Shown here: piece after piece, positions 14,952 through 24,035 of the stretch | Numbering within the stretch: position 1 is the stretch's first letter | Layout of the letters: each line of letters starts with the position of its first letter | Assembly: GCF_001653335.1 (NCBI RefSeq) | Contig: NZ_CP015079.1 | Location: forward strand, 2,790,001-2,854,000 | Direction: 5' to 3' | From: Nocardioides dokdonensis FR1436 | Lineage (GTDB): Bacteria; Actinomycetota; Actinomycetes; Propionibacteriales; Nocardioidaceae | DNA length: 64,000 nt | The notes under the pieces: generated by a model | Database searches by the model: none | What the model was told of the DNA's origin: nothing | Seen by the model: the letters and a program-made list of their open reading frames with translations, nothing else | Position numbers and translations under genes: made by a program

Positions 14952-16517
14952 TCAGTGCCCCGCGGAGACGTCGAGGTCCCGCGGCGCCAGGCGGGCGACC
15001 AGCACCGCGGCGAGCAGCATCAGCACGCTGCCGGCCAGGCCGGCGCCGGCCAGGGCCTCGGTGAAGGCGCCCTGGGCGGTCACCAGCAGCTCCGCGGTGC
15101 CCGGTCCACCCTGGGAGGCGACCTCGACCGCGCCGCCGATCGACTCGCGAGCGGTCACGGCGTCAGCAGCCGGGAGCCCGCCGAGCGCACTCGTGGGGAG
15201 GCCGGAGCGATAGACCGATGCGGCCAGGCTGCCGAGCACGGCCACGCCCAGGACGGCGCCCAGCTCGTAGCTCGACTCCTCGATCGCGGCCGCGCTGCCG
15301 GCGTGGTCGGCCGGGGCGGCGGACATGATCACCGCGGAGGCGACCGCCAGCGAGGCGGTGCCCAGCCCCACGAGGCCCAGCCCGATGGCGACCCCGACGT
15401 AGGGCAGCGGTGGGGGCAGCACGCCGATCAAGCCGAAGCCCAGGCCGCCGGAGACGAGTCCGCCCACCAGCACGGCGCGCGCCCCGATCCGGGCCGCGAG
15501 GGCGGGGGCGAGCGGTCCGGCCAGCACGCCGGTGACCGCCGCCGGCAGCAGCGCCAGGCCCGACTGCAGCGGTGACCAGCCCTGCACCAGCTGCAGCCAC
15601 TGGCTGACGAGCAGGAACACCGCGGCCATCGCGATGCTCGTGACCAGGGCGGTGACGACGCCGGCGCCGAAGGTGCGCTGACCCAGCAGCCGCACCTCGA
15701 GCATGGGCCGGTCGACGACCAGGTTGCGGCGCACGAACGCGGTGATCAGGACGATGCTCAGCACCAGCGCCGTGAGGGGGAGGAGCTCCGCGCCGTCCTG
15801 GGCCACCTGCTTGACGCCGTAGACGAAGCCGACCATGCCCAGTGCCGAGAGCGCCACCGAGACCGGGTCGAGGCGACCGGGCCTCGCCGACCGGCTCTCG
15901 GGCAGCAGCGTCCAGGCGGCGACCAGCGCCAGCGCCATGACGGGGACGTTGACCAGGAACGCGGCGTGCCAGCTCCAGTGCTCGAGCAGGAGACCACCCG
16001 CGATCGGGCCGACGGCGGCGCCGACCGCCGCGGTGGAGCCCCAGACCCCCAGGGCGGTGGCCCGCTCGCGGGGGTCGCTGAAGAGGGTGCGGACCAGCGA
16101 CAGCGTCGACGGCATGATCATCGCGCCGCCGGCGCCGAGCAGGGCGCGTACGGCGATCAGCCCGGCCGGGCCGGTGACGACCAGGGCGCCGAGCGAGGCC
16201 AGGGCGAACAGCGCGAAGCCGGTCATCAGCACCCGCCGGCGGCCCCACCGGTCGCCGAGGACGCTGGCGGTCACCAGCAGCCCGGCCAGCGCCAGCGGGT
16301 AGGCGTCGACCATCCACAGCAGCTCGACGGAGTCGGGGCGCAGGTCGCGGGTGATCGAGGGCAGGGCCAGGTTGAGGATCGTCATGTCCATCACCACGAC
16401 GAGCAGGCTGGCGCTGAGCACCGCCAGGCCGGCCCAGCGCCGCCGGCGCGAGAGCGGGGCCGCGGGGCCCGGTGCCGGGGTCGGCCGGGGCGGCGTGGTC
16501 GAGGTGCGCGTGCTCAT
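14952..16517 (-). CDS. MFS drug-efflux transporter, EmrB/QacA (14-span) type
   Basis: A 521-residue proton-driven efflux carrier with about 14 membrane spans. The motif LVVVMDMTILNLALPSITRDL in span 1 and ASVLGDRWGRRRVLMTG after span 2 are those of the DHA2 family; VWGSTAAVGAAVGPIAGGLL is the antiporter motif C of span 5. The N-terminal 30 residues are Thr/Pro/Arg-rich and cytoplasmic. ATG 16517 overlaps the stop of the TetR gene upstream (ATGA), the usual arrangement of a pump controlled by its own repressor. The substrate is probably a drug-like compound or dye. Confidence 0.88.
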   Translation of the reverse strand: MSTRTSTTPPRPTPAPGPAAPLSRRRRWAGLAVLSASLLVVVMDMTILNLALPSITRDLRPDSVELLWMVDAYPLALAGLLVTASVLGDRWGRRRVLMTGFALFALASLGALVVTGPAGLIAVRALLGAGGAMIMPSTLSLVRTLFSDPRERATALGVWGSTAAVGAAVGPIAGGLLLEHWSWHAAFLVNVPVMALALVAAWTLLPESRSARPGRLDPVSVALSALGMVGFVYGVKQVAQDGAELLPLTALVLSIVLITAFVRRNLVVDRPMLEVRLLGQRTFGAGVVTALVTSIAMAAVFLLVSQWLQLVQGWSPLQSGLALLPAAVTGVLAGPLAPALAARIGARAVLVGGLVSGGLGFGLIGVLPPPLPYVGVAIGLGLVGLGTASLAVASAVIMSAAPADHAGSAAAIEESSYELGAVLGVAVLGSLAASVYRSGLPTSALGGLPAADAVTARESIGGAVEVASQGGPGTAELLVTAQGAFTEALAGAGLAGSVLMLLAAVLVARLAPRDLDVSAGH

Positions 16518-17074
16518 CGGGCGGACACCCCGTCCAGGAAGGTGGAGATGACGATGTCCTCGAGCGGGCGGCGGGCCACGTCGCCGGCGCGCAGGGCGTT
16601 GCGGGAGCCGATCATCAGGCCCCAGACCGCGTGGCTGAGCCAGGCGGCGGGCAGGTCGTTGCGCAGCACCCCGGCCTGCTGCGCCGCGGCGTACATCGCG
16701 ACGTCCCGCGTCTCCAGGTCGGTCGCCCGCTCGACGAGCGCGGGGGAGTGCGACAGGAAGTGGTCGGTGAGCGCGAAGCCGAACTCCTCGGCGTCGGCTA
16801 CGCAGTCGCGCAGGTGCTCCTCGATGCAGGCGCGCAGCCGGACCGGGTCGCCCGAGGCGATCGCGGCTGCCTGCTCGGAGCGCTGCTGCGACTCCTCCCA
16901 GCTGTCGAGCGAGGCGCTGCCGATCTCGGTGAGGAGCGCCTCGCGCGTGGAGAAGTGCCGGTGCAGGGTGGCGCGGGCGATGCCGATGCGGGCGGCGAGG
17001 TCGCCGAGGCTGAGCGTGGGGTCCTCGTTGAGGTGGCGCCGTGCGGCGTCGCGGGCGTCGTCGCGCTGGGTCAT
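16514..17074 (-). CDS. TetR-family transcriptional regulator
   Basis: A 186-residue repressor. The N-terminal helix-turn-helix reads LSLGDLAARIGIARATLHRHFSTREALL, followed by an all-helical ligand domain. I chose ATG 17074 because AGGAG stands 8 bases upstream; a longer reading from further upstream would cross the operator palindrome. It is co-transcribed with the MFS pump whose start it overlaps, and is expected to repress this operon until the pump substrate binds. The perfect palindrome at 17107-17122 is the likely operator. Confidence 0.88.
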   Translation of the reverse strand: MTQRDDARDAARRHLNEDPTLSLGDLAARIGIARATLHRHFSTREALLTEIGSASLDSWEESQQRSEQAAAIASGDPVRLRACIEEHLRDCVADAEEFGFALTDHFLSHSPALVERATDLETRDVAMYAAAQQAGVLRNDLPAAWLSHAVWGLMIGSRNALRAGDVARRPLEDIVISTFLDGVSAR

Positions 17075-17106
17075 GGTCGAGCTCCTGGGACAAGTGTGTC
17101 GCTGTT

Positions 17107-17122
17107 GAGACATAAGTGTCTC
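17107..17122. promoter_or_regulatory. Candidate TetR operator palindrome
   Basis: GAGACATAAGTGTCTC is a 16-base inverted repeat (arms GAGACA/TGTCTC). A second, weaker one, GACAAGTGTGTC, lies nearer the TetR gene at 17089-17100. Both sit 15-48 bases upstream of the TetR start. Autorepression is inferred from position. Confidence 0.55.
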
Positions 17123-17223
17123 ATTCGCGGTCGCAGGAGCGGCATCCACGCAGATGGTCCGTTTGAGGCGGGTCGCCTGGTGGGCAGAGTGTCCCCACCA
17201 GCGCCACGGCAACCGGAGGACCC

Positions 17224-18681
17224 ATGGGGACGCAGACCGCCACCGAGCAGGTGGGCAGCAGTGACCAGGGCGGGCTCAAACGGGTCATCGGCCCGCGGCT
17301 GCTGCTCTTCTTCATCATCGGCGACATCATCGGAGCCGGCGTGTTCGCCATCACCGGGGACGTCGCAGGTGAGGTCGGCGGCGTCGCCTGGGTGCCGTTC
17401 CTGGTCGCCTTCTCGGTGGCCGCGCTCACCGCCATGTCCTACCTCGAGCTGGTCACCAAGCACCCGCAGGCGGCCGGGGCGGCGCTCTTCGTGCACAAGG
17501 CCTTCGGCGTGCACTTCCTGACCTTCATCGTCGCCTTCGCGGTCGTCTGCTCGGGCATCACCAGCGCCTCCACCTCCTCGGGCCTGGTCGCCTCCAACCT
17601 GCTCCTCGGCCTCGACGGGCTGGTCGGCGGCGTGCCGACCGGGGACACCGCCACCCTGCTCGTGGCCCTGGGCTTCATGGTGCTGCTGGCGCTGGTGAAC
17701 CTGCGCGGCGTCGGCGAGAGCGTGAAGTTCAACGTGGTGCTGACCTCCGTGGTGGTGCTCGCGCTCGGCGTGATCATCGCCATCGGCTTCTGGGCGATGG
17801 CCTCCGACGGCGACGTCGGGCGGATCGTGGTCTTCGAGTCCTCGGGGGACAAGAACGTCTTCGTCGCCATCACCATCGCCACCACCGTGGCGTTCTTCGC
17901 GATGGTGGGCTTCGAGGACTCGGTGAACATGGTCGAGGAGGTCGAGGACCCCGGGCGCACCTTCCCGCGGGTCATGCTCACCGGCCTGGGGATCTGTGCG
18001 GTGATCTACGTGCTGGTCGCCATCACCGTGGTGGTGGTCATCCCGCCCGGCGACATCGCCGACCCGGTCAACCCCGAGGCAGGCATCCTGCTCGACGTCG
18101 TGCGCGTCGGCGCCCCGGGCCTGCCCATCGACGACATCTTCCCGTTCCTCACCGTCTTCGCGGTCGCCAACACGGCCCTGATCAACATGCTGATGGCCAG
18201 CCGGCTCATCTACGGGATGGCCAAGCAGGACGTGCTGCCGCGCTCGCTGTCCGCCGTCCTCCCCGGGCGCCGCTCACCGTGGGCCGCGATCGTGTTCACC
18301 ACACTGATGGCGCTGGGCCTGATCACCTTCGTGCGGCTGCGCTCCGACAGCGACATCGTCGTGGCCCTGGCCGGCACGACCGGACTCCTGCTCCTGGCGG
18401 TCTTCACGGTGGTCAACATCGCCTGCCTGGTGCTGCGCCGCGACACCCGCACCGAGCCCGTCTTCCGGGCCCCCGGCTGGGTGCCGTACGCCGGTGCCGT
18501 CACCGCGGCGTTCCTGGTCGGGCCGTGGGCCCGCAACGACGACGACTACATCCAGTACTCCATCGCCGGCTACCTCCTGCTCATCGGCGTGGCCCTGTGG
18601 CTGCTGTCCTGGCTGACCAACCGGGGGGTGCGGGCCAAGAAGACCGGGTTCCGCGACATCGACCACCTCGAGGAGCAGTGA
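17224..18681 (+). CDS. APC superfamily amino-acid permease
   Basis: A 485-residue permease with about 12-13 membrane spans. The first span and unwound loop read LLLFFIIGDIIGAGVFAITGDVAGEVGG, the consensus region of APC carriers (GxGIF-like). AFFAMVGFEDSVNMVEEVEDPGRTFPR is the conserved span 6 and following loop. The C-terminal tail is charged (RAKKTGFRDIDHLEEQ). It probably takes up amino acids or amines by cation symport. A good ribosome site CGGAGGA precedes ATG 17224 at 3-4 bases. It diverges from the TetR gene and stands alone, with an 80-base gap before the DAHP synthase gene. Confidence 0.87.
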   Translation: MGTQTATEQVGSSDQGGLKRVIGPRLLLFFIIGDIIGAGVFAITGDVAGEVGGVAWVPFLVAFSVAALTAMSYLELVTKHPQAAGAALFVHKAFGVHFLTFIVAFAVVCSGITSASTSSGLVASNLLLGLDGLVGGVPTGDTATLLVALGFMVLLALVNLRGVGESVKFNVVLTSVVVLALGVIIAIGFWAMASDGDVGRIVVFESSGDKNVFVAITIATTVAFFAMVGFEDSVNMVEEVEDPGRTFPRVMLTGLGICAVIYVLVAITVVVVIPPGDIADPVNPEAGILLDVVRVGAPGLPIDDIFPFLTVFAVANTALINMLMASRLIYGMAKQDVLPRSLSAVLPGRRSPWAAIVFTTLMALGLITFVRLRSDSDIVVALAGTTGLLLLAVFTVVNIACLVLRRDTRTEPVFRAPGWVPYAGAVTAAFLVGPWARNDDDYIQYSIAGYLLLIGVALWLLSWLTNRGVRAKKTGFRDIDHLEEQ

Positions 18682-18749
18682 GGATCCGGCCAGCGGGTGA
18701 GCCGCGTCCCACGACCGGGCCGCGAATCGGAGGGGCGCCCGGACAGACG

Positions 18750-18755
18750 TAGGCT
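18750..18755 (+). promoter_or_regulatory. -10 box TAGGCT, leaderless promoter of the class II DAHP synthase gene
   Basis: TAGGCT ends 6 bases before GTG 18762 with no ribosome site in between. Confidence 0.6.
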
Positions 18756-18761
18756 GGCACG

Positions 18762-20111
18762 GTGAGCGCCATCCCCGACCTCGAGAGCCTGCACGCCCGC
18801 GGAGCGGCCCAGCAGCCGTCGTACCCCGACCGTGCCGCTGTCGACACCGCCGTCCAGAAGCTGCGCACCATGCCCCCGCTGGTCTTCGCGGGTGAGTGCG
18901 ACGACCTGACCGAGAAGATCGCCGCGGTCACCCGCGGCGAGGCCTTCCTGCTCCAGGGCGGCGACTGCGCCGAGACCTTCGCCGGCGTCACCGCCGACAA
19001 CGTCCGCAACAAGCTGCGCGTGCTGCTGCAGATGGCTGTCGTGCTGACGTACGCCGCCTCCGTGCCGGTGGTCAAGGTCGGTCGCCTCGCGGGCCAGTAC
19101 GCCAAGCCGCGCTCCTCCGACAACGAGACCCGCGTCGTCGACGGCCAGAGCATCACGCTGCCGGCCTACCGCGGCGACGCCGTCAACGGCTACGAGTTCA
19201 ACGAGGCCTCGCGGATCCCCGACCCGCAGCGCCTCGTCGACGTCTACAACTCCTCCGCGGCCACCCTCAACCTGGTGCGCGCCTTCGTCACCGGTGGCTA
19301 CGCCGACCTGCGCCAGGTGCACACCTGGAACACCGACTTCGTGCGCTCCAGCCCCGCCGGGCAGCGCTACGAGACGATGGCCGGCGAGATCGAGCGCGCG
19401 CTGACCTTCATGCACGCCATCGGCGCCGACCCCGACGAGTTCCGCCGCGTCGACTTCCACTCCAGCCACGAGGCGCTGGTGCTGGAGTACGAGCACGCCA
19501 TGACCCGCATCGACTCGCGCACCGACGCGCCGTACGACGTCTCGGGCCACTTCGTGTGGATCGGCGAGCGCACCCGCCAGCTCGACGGCGCCCACGTCGA
19601 GCTGCTCAGCAGGATCCGCAACCCGATCGGTGTGAAGCTGGGCCCCACGACCTCCGCCGACGACGCGATCGCGTTGGCCGCCAAGCTCAACCCCGACAAC
19701 ACGCCGGGTCGCCTGACCTTCATCACCCGCTTCGGCGCGGGCAAGATCCGCGACGGCCTGCCCGACCTGGTCGAGAAGGTCACGGCCGCCGGCCTGCACG
19801 TCGCCTGGGTCTGCGACCCGATGCACGGCAACACCTTCGAGGCCTCCTCGGGCTACAAGACCCGCAAGTTCGAGGACGTCATCGACGAGCTGCAGGGCTT
19901 CTTCGACGTGCACCGCTCGCTGGGCACCTGGCCCGGCGGCATCCACATCGAGCTCACCGGCGACGACGTCACCGAGTGCGTCGGTGGTGGCGAGGAGCTG
20001 GCCGAGATGGACCTCGGCAACCGCTACGAGTCGGTCTGCGACCCGCGGCTCAACCGGGTGCAGTCCCTGGAGACGGCGTTCCTGGTCGCGGAGATGCTGC
20101 GCGACGCCTGA
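18762..20111 (+). CDS. 3-deoxy-7-phosphoheptulonate synthase, class II
   Basis: A 449-residue plant-type (class II) DAHP synthase: condenses phosphoenolpyruvate and erythrose 4-phosphate, the first step of aromatic amino-acid synthesis. Seen are FLLQGGDCAETF (metal-binding Cys), VKVGRLAGQYAKPRS, DFHSSHEALVLEYE, GERTRQLDGAHVELL and VCDPMHGNTFE. The protein is close to the Streptomyces and mycobacterial enzymes in length. A second, unrelated class I enzyme is encoded at 24926-25975. Its stop overlaps the threonine aldolase start by one base (TGATG), so those two are likely co-translated. Confidence 0.93.
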   Translation: MSAIPDLESLHARGAAQQPSYPDRAAVDTAVQKLRTMPPLVFAGECDDLTEKIAAVTRGEAFLLQGGDCAETFAGVTADNVRNKLRVLLQMAVVLTYAASVPVVKVGRLAGQYAKPRSSDNETRVVDGQSITLPAYRGDAVNGYEFNEASRIPDPQRLVDVYNSSAATLNLVRAFVTGGYADLRQVHTWNTDFVRSSPAGQRYETMAGEIERALTFMHAIGADPDEFRRVDFHSSHEALVLEYEHAMTRIDSRTDAPYDVSGHFVWIGERTRQLDGAHVELLSRIRNPIGVKLGPTTSADDAIALAAKLNPDNTPGRLTFITRFGAGKIRDGLPDLVEKVTAAGLHVAWVCDPMHGNTFEASSGYKTRKFEDVIDELQGFFDVHRSLGTWPGGIHIELTGDDVTECVGGGEELAEMDLGNRYESVCDPRLNRVQSLETAFLVAEMLRDA

Positions 20112-21103
20112 TGATCGACCTCCGCAGCGACACCGTCACGAAGCCGACCGAGTCGATGCGGGCCGCCATGGCCCGCGCCGAGGTGGGCGACGACGTGTAC
20201 GGCGAGGACCCGACCGTCCTCGACCTCGAGGAGCACGTCGCGGGGCTGCTCGGCCACGAGGCGGCGCTGTTCATGCCCACCGGGTCGATGGCCAACGTGC
20301 TGGCCGTGCGCGCCCTGGTGGAGCCCGGCCAGGAGGTGCTGTGCGAGGCCTCCGCGCACATCGCGCGGGCCGAGCTCGGCGCCCACGCCGCGATCTCCGG
20401 GCTGACCATGCGCACCTGGATCCACCCGCGCGGGCAGCTCGACCTCGGCGCCGTGGCCTCGCTGGTCGCCCCGGACATGGGCCCGTTCTTCGTGCGCACC
20501 GCGGCGGTCTCGGTCGAGAACACCCACAACTTCGCGGGCGGCACGGTGCTGCCGATGAGCGACCTGCGCGACCTGCGCGAGCTCGCTGACGGCGCCGGCA
20601 TCGCCGTGCACATGGACGGCGCCCGGCTGTGGAACGCCCACGTCGCGACCGGCACCCCGCTGGCGGAGTACGGCGCCGTCGCCGACACGATGGCGGTCTG
20701 CCTGTCCAAGGGCCTCGGCGCCCCGGTCGGCTCGCTGATGGTCGGCAGCGCCGACGCCATGGTCGAGGCGCGGGTGCGCCGCAAGCGGATGGGCGGCGGG
20801 ATGCGGCAGGTCGGCATCCTGGCCGCGGCCGGGCGGCACGCCCTCGACCACCACCTCGACCGGCTGGCCGACGACCACGAGCACGCCCGGCTGCTGGCCG
20901 AGGCCTGCGGCGTCGACCCCGCCGGCGTGGACACCAACATCGTGGTCGTGCCGCACGACGACGCCCCCGACTTCGTCGCTCGCGCCGCCGACGCCGGCGT
21001 CCGGGTGGCCACCGTCGGGCCGCGGACGGTGCGCCTGGTGACCCATCTCGGAGTCACGAGGGCCGACGCCGAGAAGGCCGCGGCGGTGCTGGCCGGCCTC
21101 TGA
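20111..21103 (+). CDS. Low-specificity L-threonine aldolase family (PLP enzyme)
   Basis: A 330-residue fold-type I PLP enzyme that cleaves L-threonine or allo-threonine to glycine and acetaldehyde. Seen are MIDLRSDTVTKPTESM, GDDVYGEDPTV, FMPTGSMAN, HMDGARLWNA with the PLP-ring Asp, and CLSKGLGAPVGS with the Schiff-base Lys at residue 200. ATG 20111 uses the last base of the DAHP synthase stop. It is followed 11 bases later by a convergent regulator gene. Strict stereochemical preference cannot be told. Confidence 0.9.
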   Translation: MIDLRSDTVTKPTESMRAAMARAEVGDDVYGEDPTVLDLEEHVAGLLGHEAALFMPTGSMANVLAVRALVEPGQEVLCEASAHIARAELGAHAAISGLTMRTWIHPRGQLDLGAVASLVAPDMGPFFVRTAAVSVENTHNFAGGTVLPMSDLRDLRELADGAGIAVHMDGARLWNAHVATGTPLAEYGAVADTMAVCLSKGLGAPVGSLMVGSADAMVEARVRRKRMGGGMRQVGILAAAGRHALDHHLDRLADDHEHARLLAEACGVDPAGVDTNIVVVPHDDAPDFVARAADAGVRVATVGPRTVRLVTHLGVTRADAEKAAAVLAGL

Positions 21104-21114
21104 CCGGAGGGGCG

Positions 21115-22740
21115 TCAGACCAGGTCGTGCTCGTAGGCGAACGCAGCGGCCGCGGTGCGGGAGCCCACGCCGAGCTTGGTGAAGATGTTGCTCAGGTGCC
21201 GGGCCACGGTCTTCTCGCTGAGCACCAGCTCGGCTGCGATCTGCGCGTTGCTGTGCCCGACCGCGACCAGGGCCAGCACCTCGACCTCGCGTGCGGTCAG
21301 GCTGCCGGGCAGGACCTGCGGGTGCCGCAGCCGGTCCACCTCGGCGAGCGCCGGACCCGCGCCGAGCCCGGTGAAGGTGCGGCGGGCGGCGTCCAGCTCG
21401 GCCAGCGACGACTCGCGGTCGCCCAGCGCCTCCAGGGCACGGGACACCTGCACCCGCACCCGGCCGACCTCGTAGGGACAGCCGAGGGCCGCCCAGGCGG
21501 TGGACGCCTTGCGCAGGTAGGGCAGGGCGCCGGCGGCGTCACCTGCCGCCAGCTCGACGGCGCCGTGCGCGGCCGCGGCCGCGGCGAGCAGCCCTGCGCA
21601 GCCGAAGTCCTCGGCGAGCCGGTCCAGCTCGTCGACCAGCTCCCGGGCCCGCTGGTGCTCCGCGCACTCGAGCAGCACCTCCACCGCGGCCGGCAGCAGC
21701 CGGGAGCGCTGGACCGGCCCGCCGGTCTCGTCCAGCAGCCGTCCGACCGCCGCCCGGGCGGCCGCGGTGCGTCCGCGGTCGACCCACAGCAGCGCCAGCC
21801 CCGGTTGCGGGTCGTAGCCCCGGTCCGCCGCCAGGGCGTAGGCCTCCTCGGCCGCCGTGTGGTCGCCCTGCAGGCGCAGCACCTCCCCTCGCTCGTACGA
21901 CGCCGCCCCGGCGGCGTCGGGTGCCTGCACCTGCTCGTAGCGCCGGCAGGCGAGCTCGAGCTCGGCGAGCGCCCCGCCCCACTGCCCGTGCAGGCGCATC
22001 AGCTGGCCGCGGTGCACGGAGCACTGGCCGGTGAAGGCCAGCAGCCCCGGTTGCCGGGTGCACCACTGCTCCAGCGCGGCGGTCCACTCCGCCACCCGGG
22101 CGAGGTCACCGACCTCCTGGCACCCCTCGATCGCCGTGCAGTAGACGTGGCCCGCGATCACCGGCGACGCCTCGCCCGCCACCACCCGCACCATGGCCTC
22201 GTCGAGCAGGGCCAGGCCGGCGGGAACCCGGCCGGCATACATCGCGATCCGCCCCTGCGCACAGGTGCCCATGGCGACCAGGTCGGGGTCGCGGAGGCGG
22301 TGCCCGGCCTCGGTGACCCGGTCCGCGCAGGCGCCGGCCTCCGCGAAGGCCCCGGCGCCCAGGGCTCGGAACATCCGCAGGAACGCGACCCAGCCGTGCT
22401 CGGCCGCTGCCTCGTCCAGCTCCGCGACGAGCCCCTCCGCCCGGGCCGCCCACCCGGCCGACAGGGCAGGCTGTCCGTGCGCGGCCGTGTTCATCGCCAG
22501 CCGGAAGGCGTACCGCACGGCCGCGGGCAGGTCGGCCGCGTCGTGGCTGCGGGTGAAGGCCCGCTGCAGCGCCGCCACCGTCTCGGCGTGCCGGCCCACC
22601 AGCTCCGCAGCGGTGGCGAGGTCGCCGAGGTCGGACGTCGACATCGACTCGGGGGAGGTCGCTGCCCAGGCGGCGTGCGCCGCTGCCCAGTCGCCGCGCT
22701 CGAAGTCGGCGCGGGCCTGCTCCAACCGGGTCACGCTCAT
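21115..22740 (-). CDS. LuxR-family regulator with TPR-like helical N-terminus
   Basis: A 541-residue regulator. The N-terminal ~450 residues are a run of helical TPR-like repeats (for example [18 protein letters not shown] and [19 protein letters not shown]) without any nucleotide-binding motif. The C-terminal 65 residues are a LuxR helix-turn-helix: [20 protein letters not shown] then [20 protein letters not shown]. Such regulators usually sense a ligand or protein through the helical domain. It lies 34 bases downstream of the flavin monooxygenase on the same strand, so it may be in its operon and control it. The ligand is unknown. Confidence 0.83.
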   Translation of the reverse strand: MSVTRLEQARADFERGDWAAAHAAWAATSPESMSTSDLGDLATAAELVGRHAETVAALQRAFTRSHDAADLPAAVRYAFRLAMNTAAHGQPALSAGWAARAEGLVAELDEAAAEHGWVAFLRMFRALGAGAFAEAGACADRVTEAGHRLRDPDLVAMGTCAQGRIAMYAGRVPAGLALLDEAMVRVVAGEASPVIAGHVYCTAIEGCQEVGDLARVAEWTAALEQWCTRQPGLLAFTGQCSVHRGQLMRLHGQWGGALAELELACRRYEQVQAPDAAGAASYERGEVLRLQGDHTAAEEAYALAADRGYDPQPGLALLWVDRGRTAAARAAVGRLLDETGGPVQRSRLLPAAVEVLLECAEHQRARELVDELDRLAEDFGCAGLLAAAAAAHGAVELAAGDAAGALPYLRKASTAWAALGCPYEVGRVRVQVSRALEALGDRESSLAELDAARRTFTGLGAGPALAEVDRLRHPQVLPGSLTAREVEVLALVAVGHSNAQIAAELVLSEKTVARHLSNIFTKLGVGSRTAAAAFAYEHDLV

Positions 22741-22774
22741 CGTGGGGTGTCCTCCCCACCGAGAGTAGGCCCGT

Positions 22775-23911
22775 TCAGGCGACCGCGTCGAGGCTCGTAC
22801 GACGCCGGCGCGCGGCGATCCGGTCGACGACGTGGCCGGCGTCCCTGCCGGCGCCGGCCAGCAGCATCGAGGTGAACGAGTACTGGAAGCACAGTCCCCC
22901 GAAGAAGAGCCCCGGCGCGTCGGTGGCCACCCCCCGCATCTCCCGCGGCCAGCCGTCGTCGCCCAGGACGGGCAGGTGGATCCAGTCGTAGGTCTGTCGG
23001 AAACCCGTCGCCCAGACCACGGTGGCCACGTCGCGCGGGGTGCCGTCGACGACCGGGCGCCCGTCCTCGACGGCCTCGACCCGGGAGGTCACCCGCTCGA
23101 CACCGCGGTCCGCGAGGTCCGAGCGCTTGACCCGGAGCATCGGGCCGCCGTGGTGACGGATGTGGGGCATCGCCCGACGCCCGACCGGGGTACGGCGGTT
23201 GAGCACGTGGTTCCACACGAGCATCAGCACCGGGAAGAGCAGGCGCATCTTCGCGGTGTCCAACCGGGGCGGGATCTGTCCGCAGTCCCGGCCGGCCAGG
23301 ATGGTGGTGCGGGTCGCGGCGGCCTCGTAGGCGATGTCGGAGCCGGAGTGGCTCGCACCGACCACCAGGACGGGGCCGTCACGGAGCTGGCCGGGGCGGC
23401 GGTACTCGCTGGAGTGCAGCTGCAGGATGGACGGGTCGAGCCGGTCGGCGAGGTCGGGGACGTGCGGGGTCCGGCCGAACGTCCCGGTCGCGACCACCAC
23501 GTTGCTGCAGTGGTGGTCGCCGGTGTCGGTGCGCACGACGTAGCCTCCCGCCCCGTCGGCCTCGAGGGTGCGGACCCGGGTGCGCAGCCGGACCGGGAGG
23601 TCGAAGTGCTGCGCGTAGGACTCGAGGTAGTCGGCGACCTGGTCCTTGCCGGGGTAGGACCACGCGGGGGCGGGGAAGGCCATCCCGGGCAGGGCGTCGT
23701 ACCGGGCGGGGGAGTAGAGCCGCAGCGAGTCCCACTGGTGGCGCCAGCCGTCGCCCACGCGGTCGGCGGCGTCGAGGATGACGAAGGGCAGGCCGCGGCG
23801 CTGCAGGTGGTAGCCGGTCGCCAGGCCGGACTGGCCGGCGCCGATGATGACGGTGTCGATGGCGGTGTCGATGGCGGCGTCGGTGGTGCCGTCGGTGGGG
23901 GTGGTGCTCAT
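22775..23911 (-). CDS. FAD/NAD(P)-dependent flavoprotein monooxygenase
   Basis: A 378-residue class B-like flavin monooxygenase. The FAD-binding motif [17 protein letters not shown] is at about 20-36, the second Rossmann motif [16 protein letters not shown] binds NAD(P)H, and [14 protein letters not shown] is the C-terminal ATG motif. The Thr/Asp-rich first 18 residues are a low-complexity leader. GGAGGAG stands 3 bases before ATG 23911, and a TAGCGT -10 box lies at 23949-23944. It could oxidise a soft nucleophile or a ketone; the substrate is unknown. Repeated ACCCATC boxes upstream hint at a dedicated regulator. Confidence 0.85.
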   Translation of the reverse strand: MSTTPTDGTTDAAIDTAIDTVIIGAGQSGLATGYHLQRRGLPFVILDAADRVGDGWRHQWDSLRLYSPARYDALPGMAFPAPAWSYPGKDQVADYLESYAQHFDLPVRLRTRVRTLEADGAGGYVVRTDTGDHHCSNVVVATGTFGRTPHVPDLADRLDPSILQLHSSEYRRPGQLRDGPVLVVGASHSGSDIAYEAAATRTTILAGRDCGQIPPRLDTAKMRLLFPVLMLVWNHVLNRRTPVGRRAMPHIRHHGGPMLRVKRSDLADRGVERVTSRVEAVEDGRPVVDGTPRDVATVVWATGFRQTYDWIHLPVLGDDGWPREMRGVATDAPGLFFGGLCFQYSFTSMLLAGAGRDAGHVVDRIAARRRRTSLDAVA

Positions 23912-23943
23912 GGCTCCTCCAGGTGGGTGCGGGTGGGCTCCTC

Positions 23944-23949
23944 ACGCTA
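23944..23949 (-). promoter_or_regulatory. -10 box TAGCGT for the flavin monooxygenase
   Basis: TAGCGT on the reverse strand would give a transcript start near 23937, leaving a leader of about 26 bases with the GGAGGAG ribosome site before ATG 23911. Confidence 0.45.
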
Positions 23950-24003
23950 GGAGCCGCGCCGCGCGGTCCGCGTCGGTCGGACCACCCATCCGGGCCGACG
24001 TGA

Positions 24004-24023
24004 GATGGGTGCTGGCACCCATC
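24004..24023. promoter_or_regulatory. Palindrome GATGGGTGC-TG-GCACCCATC, operator or terminator
   Basis: Perfect 9-base arms with a 2-base centre. A further ACCCATC half-site lies at 23984-23990. The palindrome is about 95 bases upstream of the flavin monooxygenase start and only 12 bases downstream of the stop codon of the gene at 24036, so it could be an operator for the former or a terminator for the latter. Confidence 0.5.
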
Positions 24024-24035
24024 ACCCGCCGGTGC

